The notes beneath the pieces were generated by a model. The model was given only the letters and a program-made list of their open reading frames with translations. It had not been told where the DNA came from and searched no databases. This document shows positions 35,714-45,498 of a DNA stretch of 64,000 nt, piece by piece. The position numbers were made by a program, and so were the translations under genes. Numbering within the stretch: the first letter of the stretch is position 1; each line of letters opens with the position of its first letter. The stretch covers positions 160,399 to 224,398 of the forward strand of contig JABCZG010000007.1 in NCBI GenBank assembly GCA_013289835.1, given 5' to 3'. Source of the stretch: Acidobacteriota bacterium. GTDB taxonomy: Bacteria; Acidobacteriota; Terriglobia; Acidiferrales; UBA7541.

Positions 35714-37405
35714 ATGCGTAAGCTAGGAACAACCATCCTCGTTCTGGTCCTGAGCGGGCTGGGAGCCATCGCTGCCGCGGCGGCGCCCAAGCCAGCCGAT
35801 CAGCCGCGGACCATGGAAGAGGTCGTCGACCGGGTTATCACGAACGAAAACCGCGCCAGCCAGCAGATTCGCCAGTATTCACCGCTGGTGGAGACGTACA
35901 TCCAGAACCTGAAGCCGGACAAGGATCTTGGCTACGTTCCGGCGGGCGACAAATATTTTCTGGGGCGCGCCGACTTTACGAAGGGCGTCTCGCTGGTTTC
36001 GCTGACGGACACCAGCGGCAAAGGGAAGAAGATCTTCGGGTCGATCGGGAATTTCTTTTCGTTCGCGCTGCAGTTTGTGCCGGACGGATTCCTGCAGATG
36101 ATTTTTATCGATACGAACGGATTCGACAAGCAGCACTACAAGTTTGATTATGTGCGCCGCGAATTCCTGGGCGAAGTGCGCTGCCTGGTGTTTGACGTCA
36201 CGCCGCAGGACAAGAGCGGCAAGGGCCGGTTCCTGGGGCGCATCTGGGTGGAAGACCAGGATTTCAACATCGTGCGCTTCAACGGCGCGTACAGCGGCAA
36301 CGGGCACTCCAGCTGGTGGTTCCACTTTGACAGCTGGCGCGCGAACGTGCAGCCCGGAATGTGGGTGCCTTCCTTCGTGTACAGCGAAGAAAAGGACATG
36401 CACTACAACCTGACGAAGAAGCTGGATTTCAAGGCGCAGACGCGCTTGTGGGGATACAACCTGGGTCACGCCAGCCAGGAACAGGAGCTGAGCAAGATTC
36501 TGGTGGAGAGCGCGGTGCAGGACGACACCAAGACGTCCAACGACCTGTCGCCGATTCAGGCGCAGCGCTCGTGGGACCGCCAAGCGGAAGATAACGTGAT
36601 TGATCGCCTCGAGCGCATTGGATTGATCGCGCCGAAGGGTGACGTGGACAAGATTCTCGAAACGGTGGTCAACAACCTGGAAGTCACCAATAACATCGAT
36701 GTCGAGCCGGATGTGCGCTGCCGCGTGATGATGACTTCGACGCTCGAATCCTACACCGTGGGACACACCATCGTGCTGAGCCGCGGGTTGGTGGACGTAT
36801 TGCCGGATGAAGCCAGCCTGGCGACGATGATCGCGCACGAACTGAGCCACATCGTGCTGGGACACCGCCTGGACTCCAGCTACGCGTTCTTCGATCAATT
36901 GCTGATTGAAGATAAGGATACTTTCCGCCACTTTGGATTTGCGCGCACTCCCGATGAGGAGAAAGCGGCCAATGTCAAAGCGATCCAGCTACTGAACAAT
37001 TCGCCTTACAAGAATCAGCTGGGCAACGCGGGACTTTTCCTGACGGCGCTCACCACGCGCCAGAAGGAAATTCCCAACCTGATCAGCCCGCACCTGGGCG
37101 ACCGCGTGCCGACCATAGGCGACCTGCGATCCTCGATGCCGGTCGATCAAAAGCAGAATCCGCAGATGATTGCGGCGCTGCCGATTGGCGGACGTGTCAA
37201 GCTCGATCCCTGGAACGACCACTTGGACCTGATCAAGAGCAAGCCGGTAGGGACGGTGGCCGAGCGGGAGAAGATGCCGTTTGAAGTGACACCGTTCATG
37301 CCGTACTTGACGCGCTACGGAGCGGACGCTTCGAAGCCCATTGCGGCGAGTGCGGCTACGCCATCCGATTCGAAACCGGGTGGTGCGTCGGCAAGCAAGC
37401 CGTAA
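35714..37405 (+). CDS. M48-family metallopeptidase, exported
   Basis: 563 residues: signal peptide (LVLSGLGAIAAAAA), a long N-terminal part rich in beta strands, then an M48-type zinc peptidase domain with the HExxH motif (IAHELSHIVLGH) and a downstream region that should supply the third ligand. I place the start at the ATG at 35714, which has GGGGAGAGAG upstream. It follows the TonB gene by 20 nt. The first 280 residues resemble lipoprotein-processing beta folds and I cannot name them. An intrinsic terminator follows. Confidence 0.8.
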   Translation: MRKLGTTILVLVLSGLGAIAAAAAPKPADQPRTMEEVVDRVITNENRASQQIRQYSPLVETYIQNLKPDKDLGYVPAGDKYFLGRADFTKGVSLVSLTDTSGKGKKIFGSIGNFFSFALQFVPDGFLQMIFIDTNGFDKQHYKFDYVRREFLGEVRCLVFDVTPQDKSGKGRFLGRIWVEDQDFNIVRFNGAYSGNGHSSWWFHFDSWRANVQPGMWVPSFVYSEEKDMHYNLTKKLDFKAQTRLWGYNLGHASQEQELSKILVESAVQDDTKTSNDLSPIQAQRSWDRQAEDNVIDRLERIGLIAPKGDVDKILETVVNNLEVTNNIDVEPDVRCRVMMTSTLESYTVGHTIVLSRGLVDVLPDEASLATMIAHELSHIVLGHRLDSSYAFFDQLLIEDKDTFRHFGFARTPDEEKAANVKAIQLLNNSPYKNQLGNAGLFLTALTTRQKEIPNLISPHLGDRVPTIGDLRSSMPVDQKQNPQMIAALPIGGRVKLDPWNDHLDLIKSKPVGTVAEREKMPFEVTPFMPYLTRYGADASKPIAASAATPSDSKPGGASASKP

Positions 37406-37432
37406 TCGGCATTTTTCAAATTACAAGCTTCG

Positions 37433-37467
37433 CGGCCCGGTGAATTCTCGCCGGGCCGTTTTCTTTT
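37433..37467 (+). terminator. Intrinsic terminator after the M48 gene
   Basis: Stem CGGCCCGG / CCGGGCCG (37433-37440 and 37451-37458) followed by TTTTCTTTT. It lies 28 nt after the stop codon. Confidence 0.8.
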
Positions 37468-37499
37468 GCGCGACACATTTTTATTAGGCAGCGGATTGC

Positions 37500-38945
37500 T
37501 TAGCGAGGCGAAGAGAGTTCGCGGATCAGCTTGTAGTTGAAGTCCACACCGTCGTAGAAATCCTGGACTCCTAGACGTTCGTCTTTGCCGTGGGCGCGGA
37601 TGTCGTTGCGGTCAAAAAACATGCAGGAGATCCCGTAGGTGGGGATGCCGGCAATGCGTGTGATTCTGCCGTCAGTGGCGCCGGTAGACATGGTGGCGAT
37701 GAGCGGGACGCCGGGCCAGGAGGCGCTGAGCGTTTTCTCGAGAGCGTGCATGACTTCCGGGAGGAGCGGAGAGGGAGGCACGCCGACCACGGGTACGACT
37801 TTTCCATCGGCGGAACGCTGCGCGACGACTGTGACGGTTACTTTCGGATCGTTGGCGACCCGTTCGAGGGCTTTGCGGACTTCTTCGGGATCTTCGCCGG
37901 GGAAAATGCGGCAATTGACGTTAGCGCGGGCGGTTTGCGGAAGAGCGTTGGGTGCGTGGCCGCCGGAGAGCATGGTGGCGACACAGGTGGTGTGCAGGAG
38001 CGAATTGTAATAGGGCGAAGCGGAGAGGCGTTGCACTGCGGCATTGAGCTGGGCCGCATCGGCAGGCGGCGGATACATGGCGACGACTTTCATGTCCGCC
38101 GAAACCGGGCCGGTGGTTATCGCCGCGGTCTTCGCGAAGAAATTCCGGGTGATTTCGTTGATGTCCACGGGAAACGAATATGATTGTAAGCGGGCCAGCG
38201 CGCCGGCCAAGTGATAGATGGCGTTATCGGGGCTGGGGACGGAGCTGTGGCCGCCGGGATTCAGCGATTCGAATTGATAGTCCACGTACACTTTTTCGCT
38301 GGCTTGAATGCCCGCGAGCAGGCGATTGCCTTTGTCCTTTTCGAATTCGCCGGCATCGAGATTAATGCAGTATTCGGCGTCCACCCAATCGCGATGCTCC
38401 TTGATCAGCCAGTCCACGCCATTGAAGTTGCCGCCTTCTTCGTCGGCGGTGAGCGCGAGAATCAGGTCGCGGTCGGGAAGATAATTTTCTTTTCTGAGGC
38501 GCAGGAAATTGGTGACGAGGAGGGCGTCGCCGGACTTCATGTCTTCGGTGCCGCGACCGTAGAAGTAGCCGTCTTTTTCGAGGAATTCGAAGGGGTCGGT
38601 GGTCCAGTCCTCGCGATGCGCTTCGACGACGTCGAGGTGGCCGATGAACAGGATGGGCTTGCGCTTACCGGTCCCGCGAAAACGGGCGACGAGATTCTTT
38701 TTGCGGTCGTTTGGTCCAGTGACTTTGATGTCCTCTTCGGCGAAACCACCTTCGCGCAGACGCTTGGCCATGGCTTCCGCGGCGGTGGTGACGTTGCCGA
38801 CGGAATCGGTGGTGTTGATTTCAATGAGCTGTTTGAAAATGGCGCGCGCCGTTTGCTTGGATTGGTCCTGGCTTTGCGCCCGGGCAGCGGGCGAAATCGC
38901 GGCAATCAAGCAGAATGACAAGATGGAGCGTGTCCTACTTTGCAT
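37500..38945 (-). CDS. M20-family zinc metallopeptidase, exported
   Basis: 481 residues with a signal peptide (FCLIAAISPAARAQ). M20 metal ligands are visible: GHLDVVEA, GRGTEDMKSG, the catalytic ADEEGG, LDAGEF and the terminal AHGKDER. It is probably a periplasmic dipeptidase, carboxypeptidase or aminoacylase acting on peptides or amino-acid conjugates. The next gene upstream on the same strand starts at 39534 and ends 22 nt before this start. Confidence 0.88.
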   Translation of the reverse strand: MQSRTRSILSFCLIAAISPAARAQSQDQSKQTARAIFKQLIEINTTDSVGNVTTAAEAMAKRLREGGFAEEDIKVTGPNDRKKNLVARFRGTGKRKPILFIGHLDVVEAHREDWTTDPFEFLEKDGYFYGRGTEDMKSGDALLVTNFLRLRKENYLPDRDLILALTADEEGGNFNGVDWLIKEHRDWVDAEYCINLDAGEFEKDKGNRLLAGIQASEKVYVDYQFESLNPGGHSSVPSPDNAIYHLAGALARLQSYSFPVDINEITRNFFAKTAAITTGPVSADMKVVAMYPPPADAAQLNAAVQRLSASPYYNSLLHTTCVATMLSGGHAPNALPQTARANVNCRIFPGEDPEEVRKALERVANDPKVTVTVVAQRSADGKVVPVVGVPPSPLLPEVMHALEKTLSASWPGVPLIATMSTGATDGRITRIAGIPTYGISCMFFDRNDIRAHGKDERLGVQDFYDGVDFNYKLIRELSSPR

Positions 38946-38967
38946 TCGGTCTCCTTCGAATTCAGGC

Positions 38968-39534
38968 TCATGAAAAAGGCAGTTGTTCCGGCGGCGGTGC
39001 CGTTCGCGATGCGAGCGCGAGGCGAAGACAGCGCGACAGGTGCGAGGCGGACCAGAACAGTAAAATCATACCGAAGCCACGGTCCAGCACGAGAAACACG
39101 ACAAACGCGATGAAAACGGCCAAGCCGGTTCGATCGGGCCGCATCAGCGGCAATTGCAAGCGTTCGTTCACAAAGCGCGCCAGCTCGCGCGGCCATTTGT
39201 AAACCCAGTACAAGCCATAGATGGGGATCAGATGAAACCATGCCGCACGCACCGGCTTAATGGGGTAGCCGCCCGCGGTCGCCTGCGCGAGGATGATGTG
39301 ATATTCGTAAACACAAACGAGCCAATAGACAAGGCTGATGAAATTCGCGAGAAACAGGTAGAGCGGAGGAATGATCAGGGGTTCCTTGGCGAGTTCCGGG
39401 TGCAGCGTGATGGCAACCATTTCCGCAATAAGCGTCGCGACGCCGAGTACGTAGCCGATCCAGATGCGCGGAAATGGCGGTAACGCGCCAGGTTGCGCTT
39501 GCTGCTCTTGCGATTTTCCGCCGGACCAGTCCAT
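38968..39534 (-). CDS. Small polytopic membrane protein of unknown function
   Basis: 188 residues from the ATG at 39534, preceded by GAGGGTGGA. The ORF track extends to 40035, but that part lies antisense to the gene at 39688 and has no protein-like composition. Four hydrophobic segments (IWIGYVLGVATLIAEM, LYLFLANFISLVYWLVCV, AWFHLIPIYGLYWVY, AVFIAFVVFLVLDRGFGMILLFW) suggest an inner-membrane protein. Not recognised. Confidence 0.65.
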   Translation of the reverse strand: MDWSGGKSQEQQAQPGALPPFPRIWIGYVLGVATLIAEMVAITLHPELAKEPLIIPPLYLFLANFISLVYWLVCVYEYHIILAQATAGGYPIKPVRAAWFHLIPIYGLYWVYKWPRELARFVNERLQLPLMRPDRTGLAVFIAFVVFLVLDRGFGMILLFWSASHLSRCLRLALASRTAPPPEQLPFS

Positions 39535-39687
39535 TCCACCCTCGAGGAAAGTGCCTTGGCAGCGTAACGGCCCGGCTACTGGTGCGTCAAACCATTTGCG
39601 GACGCGGCTGAGCGGCGCGGTTGCGGCGAGTTGCTTCGCCGCGCGCGACTTGCATACACTGGCGGAGTTCTTAAAGCGGAGGAAGAG

Positions 39688-40104
39688 ATGACATCGGGCA
39701 TGAAACGCAGCATGCAAATTGCGCTGGGGGCGGCATTGTTCCTTGCGGGAGCCGCGGCGGGGTCGTTGCACGCGCGCGGGGCGGCGGTGGTAAACCGCTT
39801 TGGGCAGCCGAAGACCGTGCTGCACTTCGTGGTTTACAAATTTAAGGACAATGTTTCGAATTACGACCGGGAAAAAGCCATTAATGGCATCAAGGACATG
39901 GCGGGAAAAATTCCCGGCATCAAAAACGTCTGGCTGAAAACGGAACGGAACCAGATCAAGGAATTCAGTGGAGTTTACGCGATTGAATTTACCAGCGCGG
40001 AGGCGGCCGCGGATTATTCCGAGAGCCCGATTCATGAGGCGTGGTCCAAAACGTGGCAGGAACAGCGGGAGAACAGTTTGTCCTTCCAGGTTTCGAACCC
40101 GTAG
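39688..40104 (+). CDS. Dabb-domain (stress-responsive A/B barrel) exported protein
   Basis: 138 residues: an N-terminal hydrophobic segment (MQIALGAALFLAGAAAGSL) then a dimeric alpha/beta-barrel domain of the Dabb type (TVLHFVVYKFKDNVS … GVYAIEFTSAEAAADYSESPIHEAW). The start at 39688 has GGAGG five bases upstream. The function of secreted Dabb proteins is unclear. Convergent with the short-chain dehydrogenase. Confidence 0.75.
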   Translation: MTSGMKRSMQIALGAALFLAGAAAGSLHARGAAVVNRFGQPKTVLHFVVYKFKDNVSNYDREKAINGIKDMAGKIPGIKNVWLKTERNQIKEFSGVYAIEFTSAEAAADYSESPIHEAWSKTWQEQRENSLSFQVSNP

Positions 40105-40116
40105 ACAATTGGCAGG

Positions 40117-40989
40117 TCAGTTTTCGCGCGTGATCCCATAACGCTTGCGGAACATGCGGTCCGCGGCTCTATCGGTGAGCAAGCGCTTGGCCCACTTTGC
40201 AAATTTCGCCAGCGAAGTTACGGTGTAACGTGCCTTCGGCTGCGGTGCCTCGATGGCTTGCAGCATGACGCGCGCGCAATCTTCGGGAGTGGTTTTGGAT
40301 TGGGCGCGAGTGCTGCTGGCGTTGCCCATGTAGGTGGCGTAAATCTTGGCGTAGGGTCCGGTCTTGATTTTATCCTGGTAGGGTTGCGCCAGGTTCATGG
40401 CGGTAGGTTGAATGTTGGTGACGATGTAGCCGGGCTGAATCAGGATCGTGTGGATGCCGAAGGGATACAGTTCGTGGCGCAACGCGTTGGCTAGGGCTTC
40501 GATGGCGTGTTTTGAGGCGCTGTAGGCGCCTTGCGTCGGCGGCGTCACGAAGCCTGAGACGGAGCTCATCATCAGGATGCGGCCTTTGCGGCGTTCGCGC
40601 ATCTTTGGCAGGACGGCCTGGGTCACGCGGATCACGCCGAAAAAGTTTGTTTCGAATTGGCGGCGCCAGTCTTCCATGCGCAGGTCTTCGACGGCGCCGG
40701 GGTAGACAAGGCCGGCATTGTTGATCAGCACATCGATTTGGCCGGTCTCTTGATAGACGGCGGAGACGGCGTTCTGCACGGAAGCGTCGTCGCAAACGTC
40801 CATTTCCAGAGATTTGAGCGGCAGCTTCTTTTCCTTTGCCAAGGAGTCGAGTTGCGCGCGCTTTTCCAACGAACGGCCCGCAGCAAATAGGCGATAGCCG
40901 TGCTCGGCGAGCAGCAGAGCCGCGGCCTTGCCCAACCCATCCGTCGCACCGGTGATTAAAACGGTTTGCGTTCCGCGGTCCGCGCCCAT
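40117..40989 (-). CDS. Short-chain dehydrogenase/reductase
   Basis: 290 residues. The nucleotide-binding motif TGATDGLG, the structural motif NNAG, the catalytic serine (about S143), Tyr in YSASK (Y156) and Lys K160 are in order, so the enzyme should be active with NAD(P)H. The substrate is unknown. The start at 40989 has GAGGGGGG six bases upstream; the ORF track's extension to 41325 overlaps the divergent acyltransferase gene and is not protein-like. Confidence 0.85.
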   Translation of the reverse strand: MGADRGTQTVLITGATDGLGKAAALLLAEHGYRLFAAGRSLEKRAQLDSLAKEKKLPLKSLEMDVCDDASVQNAVSAVYQETGQIDVLINNAGLVYPGAVEDLRMEDWRRQFETNFFGVIRVTQAVLPKMRERRKGRILMMSSVSGFVTPPTQGAYSASKHAIEALANALRHELYPFGIHTILIQPGYIVTNIQPTAMNLAQPYQDKIKTGPYAKIYATYMGNASSTRAQSKTTPEDCARVMLQAIEAPQPKARYTVTSLAKFAKWAKRLLTDRAADRMFRKRYGITREN

Positions 40990-41163
40990 TCGTTCCCCCC
41001 TCATGACGATGGGTATCCTATCGCGGAATGGAGCGGGCCGCGCCGGTTGGTTCGGCGTCTCGTTTTCGGCACAGCCCGCGGAGGCGGCGCGGTTCGAACG
41101 GAACAAGCTTGCTAGACTAGTGGCATCTCCTACGATTTGATTGAGTGGTTTCGGTGAGCCCGG

Positions 41164-44100
41164 ATGCCGATGGACGAAAACCTCTCTGCCGCTGAGCCTG
41201 TTCGAAAGTGGAGGCTTGGCTTTTGGAGTTTGATCGCCACACAGTTCCAGGGCGCGTTCAACGACAACGGCCTGAAGTTCTTCGTCATTTTCCTCATACT
41301 GGGCACCAACCCTACGGAATCGCAAAAAGATCTCCTGGTTTTTGTGATTGGAAATCTATTTGCCCTCCCGTTTCTCTTGTTTTCGATGGCGGGCGGGTAT
41401 CTGGCCGATCGGTTCAGTAAACGCAGCGTCACGATCGCGACAAAGATTTTTGAAGTTTGCGCGATGCTCTTCGCCATGTACGCCTTTGCGCGCGGTAATT
41501 CGCGAATGGCCTTCGCTGTCATCTTCCTTGCCAGCACGCAGGCCGCTTTCTTTGGACCCGCGAAATACGGCTTGTTGCCAGAGCTCCTGCCGGACCGATT
41601 ACTTTCATGGGGCAACGGCATTCTCGAACTTACAACGTTCCTGGCCATTATTGCGGGCGCAGTTGTCGGCCCGCTGCTGGCGCAAAGGTTTCATGGGCGC
41701 GAAGCGATCGCTGGCTTACTCTTCGGCACATGCTCCCTGTTTGGTCTGGCGGCGAGCTTCACGATTTCGGGCGTGCCACCGGCGGACCCCTCCAGAAAAT
41801 TCCGTTTCAATATTTTTGGTGACCTAAGAAAACAGGTTCAGCTTGTCCGGCCGGACCGCGTCTTGCACCTCGCTATTGTGGGGAATACATACTTCTGGTT
41901 TCTCGGCGCGCTTTTGCAGTTCGTGATTGTTTTCTATGGGCGCGAAGTCTTGCATCTTGATGAGACGCGTGGCGGTTATTTACAGGCGGCGTTGGCAATA
42001 GGTATCGGCGTGGGGAGCTACGCCGCCGGATTACTCTCCGCTGGAAAGATCGAATACGGGCTTATTCCTCTTGGCGCCATCGGCATGTCGGTGTTTGCTT
42101 TTGCCATCTCGATCCAGGGATTGAGTTTTCTTCAAGTGCTGATTCTTCTCGGGGCTCTCGGCTTTACGGGTGGATTTTTTGTCGTTCCCATCAACGCACT
42201 GATCCAACATCGCCCGGAGGAAGCCCACAAAGGCAGCGTCATCGCCTTCGCCAATTTTCTATCCTTCGTTGGCGTAATTCTGGCGTCCGCCATCTATTCG
42301 GGATTTACGCACTATCTGCATGTCGGGCTGGCGTCCTTCTTTATATGGACCGCGTTCACGTCACTCGCAGCCACAGCGTACGTAATTTATCTGCTTCCCG
42401 ATTCGCTGTTGCGACTACTGCTGTGGATTGCGACGAATACACTGTACCGGCTGGATGTGGAGGGACGCGAAAACGTGCCGGCGCGCGGCGGGGCGCTGCT
42501 GACGCCGAATCACGTTTCCATGGCCGATGCGGTGTTTCTGATTGCGTCGCTGGACCGCCCGATTCGCTTCATCATGTTCAAAGGCTCGTACGAGCATCCG
42601 CTGGTAAAACCGTTCGCGAAGATTATGGGCGTGATTCCCATTGCGTCGGATCAGGGTCCGCGCGAAATGATTCATTCCTTGCGCATGGCCACGGATGCGT
42701 TGAAGAGCGGCGAGGTCGTGTGCATCTTCCCGGAAGGGCAGATGACGCGCATCGGGCAGATGCTGCCGTTTCGCCGCGGGATGGAACGCATCATCAAGGG
42801 TGTGGACGTGCCGATCATCCCCGTGAATCTGGACGGCGTGTGGGGGTCGATTTTCAGTTTTGCGGGAGGGCGTTTTCTTTGGAAGTTTCCGCGGCACATT
42901 CCGTATCCGGTGCGCGTGACGTTTGGCAAGCCACTGCGGCCGACGGCCACTTCGCAGGAAGTCCGCCACGTGGTGCAGGATCTCGGCGCGGAGGCGTTCG
43001 CGCGGCGCAAGAAGCGCATGCACACGCTGCCCGAATCGTTTATTTACACAGCGCGGCGGCATCCTTTTCGCTTCGCGATGGCGGACGGGCAGAGGCCGAA
43101 GCTGAACTATTTTTCGGCGCTGGTGGGAGCGCTCGTGCTTGCGCGACGTTTGCGAAATAAGTGGCAGGGGCAGGAAATGGTGGGAATGCTGCTGCCGCCT
43201 TCGGTGCCGGGCGCGCTGGTGAATTTCGCGGCGATGCTGATGGGCAAGGTTCCCGTCAATTTGAATTACACCGTTTCAAACGAGACGCTGGCGTCCTGCG
43301 CGGAGCAATGTAAGTTGAAAACGATTGTTACGGCGCGGGTCTTTCTTGAAAAAGTCAAAATACAGCCTCCTGGTGAAATTATCTTCATTGAGGACGTGGC
43401 CAAGGACGTAGGTTTCGGAGAGCGAGCCGCCGCTGCCCTGGTTGCGTGCCTCTTCACCAAGAAGAGCGTCGCCAAATTTGCAGGCGCCGAGCGTCCGGCG
43501 ACTCTCGACGACATTGCCACGATTATTTTTTCCAGCGGCTCGACCGGCGATCCCAAGGGAGTAGTCCTCACGCATTACAACATCGCCTCCAACGTCGAGC
43601 AGCTCAGCCAGGTTTTCATGCTGCATGCCAACGACCGCGTCATGGGCATCCTGCCGTTTTTTCATTCGTTCGGGTTTACAGGGACGCTCTGCCTGCCCGC
43701 GGCGACGGGCATCGGCGTGGTCTTTCATCCGAACCCGCTCGATTCGCGTGTCATCGGCGCCCTCGTCAACAAATATGCAGTTACCATGCTGCTCGCGACG
43801 CCGACGTTTCTGAATGCCTACACGCGCCGGTGCACACCGGAAGAGTTCGGCAGCCTGCGCTTCGTGATGGCCGGCGCGGAAAAATTGCCGGACCGAATTT
43901 CGCAAGCCTTCGAGGATCACTTTGGCATCCGGCCGCACGAAGGCTACGGCTGCACGGAATGCTCGCCAGCCGTCACCGTGAATACGATCGATTTCCGCGC
44001 AGCTTCCTTCCGTCAGGTCGGCGCAAAGCGCGGCACCATTGGCCATCCGTTGCCGGGAATGACCGTGAAGATCGTGGATCCGGAAACCTTGCAGCCCGTT

Positions 44101-44598
44101 GCGGCAGATGAGCCGGGCCTGTTGCTCGTCCGCGGCCCCAACGTCATGCGCGGATATCTCAACAAGCCTGAAAAAACCGCCGACGTCTTGCGCGACGGCT
44201 GGTACAACACCGGCGACATCGCGCGATTGGACGAAGACGGCTTCTTGAAGATCACCGACCGCTTGAGCCGCTTCAGCAAAATCGGCGGAGAGATGGTGCC
44301 GCACATCAAGGTCGAGGATCTGCTGCAGGAACTGGCCGGCGTCACGGAGCAGACGTTTGTCGTCACCGCCGTCCCCGATGAGAAAAAGGGCGAACGTCTG
44401 GTGGTCCTGCATATCCTCGGTGAGCCGCAACTGGAGGAGTGCCTGGAAAAATTGGGGAAGAGCGACTTGCCCGCGCTGTGGCGTCCGCGGCCGGATCAAT
44501 TCCTACGCATCGAGAAACTCCCGTATCTCGGCACCGGAAAACTCGATCTGCGGAAAGCGCGCGAGTTGGCGCTGGAGCTGAAACAGCGCGTTTCCTAA
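41164..44598 (+). CDS. LplT-PlsC-AMP-ligase fusion: lysophospholipid transporter / acyltransferase / acyl-ACP synthetase
   Basis: 1144 residues in three parts. Residues 1-420 are a major-facilitator-type transporter like LplT. Residues about 430-620 form a PlsC-like acyltransferase with NHVSMAD (H-x4-D) and FPEG. Residues about 640-1140 form an AMP-binding acyl-ACP/acyl-CoA synthetase with the P-loop SSGSTGDPKG and the catalytic YNTGDIARLDEDGFLKITDR. It resembles fused LplT-Aas proteins that recover and re-acylate lysophospholipids. A PAP2-type gene follows 37 nt later, so the region is devoted to membrane-lipid remodelling. Confidence 0.9.
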   Translation: MPMDENLSAAEPVRKWRLGFWSLIATQFQGAFNDNGLKFFVIFLILGTNPTESQKDLLVFVIGNLFALPFLLFSMAGGYLADRFSKRSVTIATKIFEVCAMLFAMYAFARGNSRMAFAVIFLASTQAAFFGPAKYGLLPELLPDRLLSWGNGILELTTFLAIIAGAVVGPLLAQRFHGREAIAGLLFGTCSLFGLAASFTISGVPPADPSRKFRFNIFGDLRKQVQLVRPDRVLHLAIVGNTYFWFLGALLQFVIVFYGREVLHLDETRGGYLQAALAIGIGVGSYAAGLLSAGKIEYGLIPLGAIGMSVFAFAISIQGLSFLQVLILLGALGFTGGFFVVPINALIQHRPEEAHKGSVIAFANFLSFVGVILASAIYSGFTHYLHVGLASFFIWTAFTSLAATAYVIYLLPDSLLRLLLWIATNTLYRLDVEGRENVPARGGALLTPNHVSMADAVFLIASLDRPIRFIMFKGSYEHPLVKPFAKIMGVIPIASDQGPREMIHSLRMATDALKSGEVVCIFPEGQMTRIGQMLPFRRGMERIIKGVDVPIIPVNLDGVWGSIFSFAGGRFLWKFPRHIPYPVRVTFGKPLRPTATSQEVRHVVQDLGAEAFARRKKRMHTLPESFIYTARRHPFRFAMADGQRPKLNYFSALVGALVLARRLRNKWQGQEMVGMLLPPSVPGALVNFAAMLMGKVPVNLNYTVSNETLASCAEQCKLKTIVTARVFLEKVKIQPPGEIIFIEDVAKDVGFGERAAAALVACLFTKKSVAKFAGAERPATLDDIATIIFSSGSTGDPKGVVLTHYNIASNVEQLSQVFMLHANDRVMGILPFFHSFGFTGTLCLPAATGIGVVFHPNPLDSRVIGALVNKYAVTMLLATPTFLNAYTRRCTPEEFGSLRFVMAGAEKLPDRISQAFEDHFGIRPHEGYGCTECSPAVTVNTIDFRAASFRQVGAKRGTIGHPLPGMTVKIVDPETLQPVAADEPGLLLVRGPNVMRGYLNKPEKTADVLRDGWYNTGDIARLDEDGFLKITDRLSRFSKIGGEMVPHIKVEDLLQELAGVTEQTFVVTAVPDEKKGERLVVLHILGEPQLEECLEKLGKSDLPALWRPRPDQFLRIEKLPYLGTGKLDLRKARELALELKQRVS

Positions 44599-44635
44599 GC
44601 GGCTTCAAGCGTTGCCGGTAGACAGAAAGCGATTC

Positions 44636-45301
44636 ATGACGCAAACGGAAAGCTCAGGACCGTGGCGCGGATTATTTCTAAGGCTGGCAGTGACGGCCAT
44701 CGTTCTCACGCTGTGGTTCTGGACGCAATCGCTCATCGGTGCGCGAACGCCTCCTGCTTCGGGAGTTAACGATGCAGTCCTGAATCTGACTGCCGGGGTC
44801 AACACCTACCTATCGCAGCACACTTCCGTGGCAAACGCGCTGCTCATCGCAAGTTCCGCGCTGATCGACGCTCTGGGCCTATTTCTGCTCGGCAGCTGGC
44901 TCTTTGGCGGAAGCGTTCGCCCGTTTCTCGGATTGGTGGTGCTGATGGCTTTGCGCCAGTGCATGCAAGCCATCTGCGCGCTCACGCCGCCGCCCAACAT
45001 GATCTGGCACGATCCTGGCTTTCCCTCGCTCCTGGTTACCTATCATGTGGCGAACGATTTTTTCTTCTCGGGGCATACCGCGATTGCGGTTTTCGGGGCG
45101 GTCGAACTCTCGCGGTTGCGGCGCAATTGGCTCACGATCCTCGCCGTCCTCATTGTCGTTTTTGAGGTCGCCACGGTTATCGTGCTTCGCGCGCACTACA
45201 CGATGGATATATTCACGGGAATCGTCGCGGCGCTGTGGGTCGCGCGTCTTAGCGAACAGATCTCGCCTCGCCTCGATCGTCTGCTTTCAAGGCCCTCGTA
45301 A
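44636..45301 (+). CDS. PAP2_C/sphingomyelin-synthase-like membrane phosphotransferase
   Basis: 221 residues with about six membrane segments. The motifs FFFSGHTAIA and RAHYTMDIFTG follow the order and spacing of the PAP2_C subgroup, which includes sphingomyelin synthases and related lipid head-group transferases. The start is the ATG at 44636; the track's TTG at 44612 adds eight residues. It lies 37 nt after the LplT/PlsC/ligase fusion. It may move a head group onto ceramide or diacylglycerol; simple lipid phosphatase activity is the alternative. Confidence 0.72.
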   Translation: MTQTESSGPWRGLFLRLAVTAIVLTLWFWTQSLIGARTPPASGVNDAVLNLTAGVNTYLSQHTSVANALLIASSALIDALGLFLLGSWLFGGSVRPFLGLVVLMALRQCMQAICALTPPPNMIWHDPGFPSLLVTYHVANDFFFSGHTAIAVFGAVELSRLRRNWLTILAVLIVVFEVATVIVLRAHYTMDIFTGIVAALWVARLSEQISPRLDRLLSRPS

Positions 45302-45345
45302 GCCCTTCTTTTTCTAAACCTTCGGGTTGGTCTGGCCTCCCCATA

Positions 45346-45359
45346 GAAACGATCGTTTC
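45346..45359. promoter_or_regulatory. 14-bp perfect palindrome GAAACGATCGTTTC
   Basis: A perfect 14-bp palindrome in the 197-bp gap upstream of the TPR gene, about 140 bp before its start. It may be an operator for a dimeric regulator. No regulator is adjacent. Confidence 0.3.
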
Positions 45360-45498
45360 CGGTCGATAAGCGTATTGACGGGCAACGCAAGATGCGGGAG
45401 ACTTGCAAGCATCCGCACAGTGGTGGTCCCCGCGATTCCGGGGTCGTCAGGGTCTTCCAACCGCTCAATTCTCTGGGACTCTGGCATGGGGAGGATAG

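Noticed and set aside
39535-40035. N-terminal extension of the membrane protein at 38968
   Set aside because: Lies opposite the Dabb gene, is arginine/proline-rich, and a good ribosome site precedes the ATG at 39534.
40990-41325. N-terminal extension of the short-chain dehydrogenase
   Set aside because: Overlaps the divergent LplT/PlsC gene and precedes a normal SDR start with a strong ribosome site.
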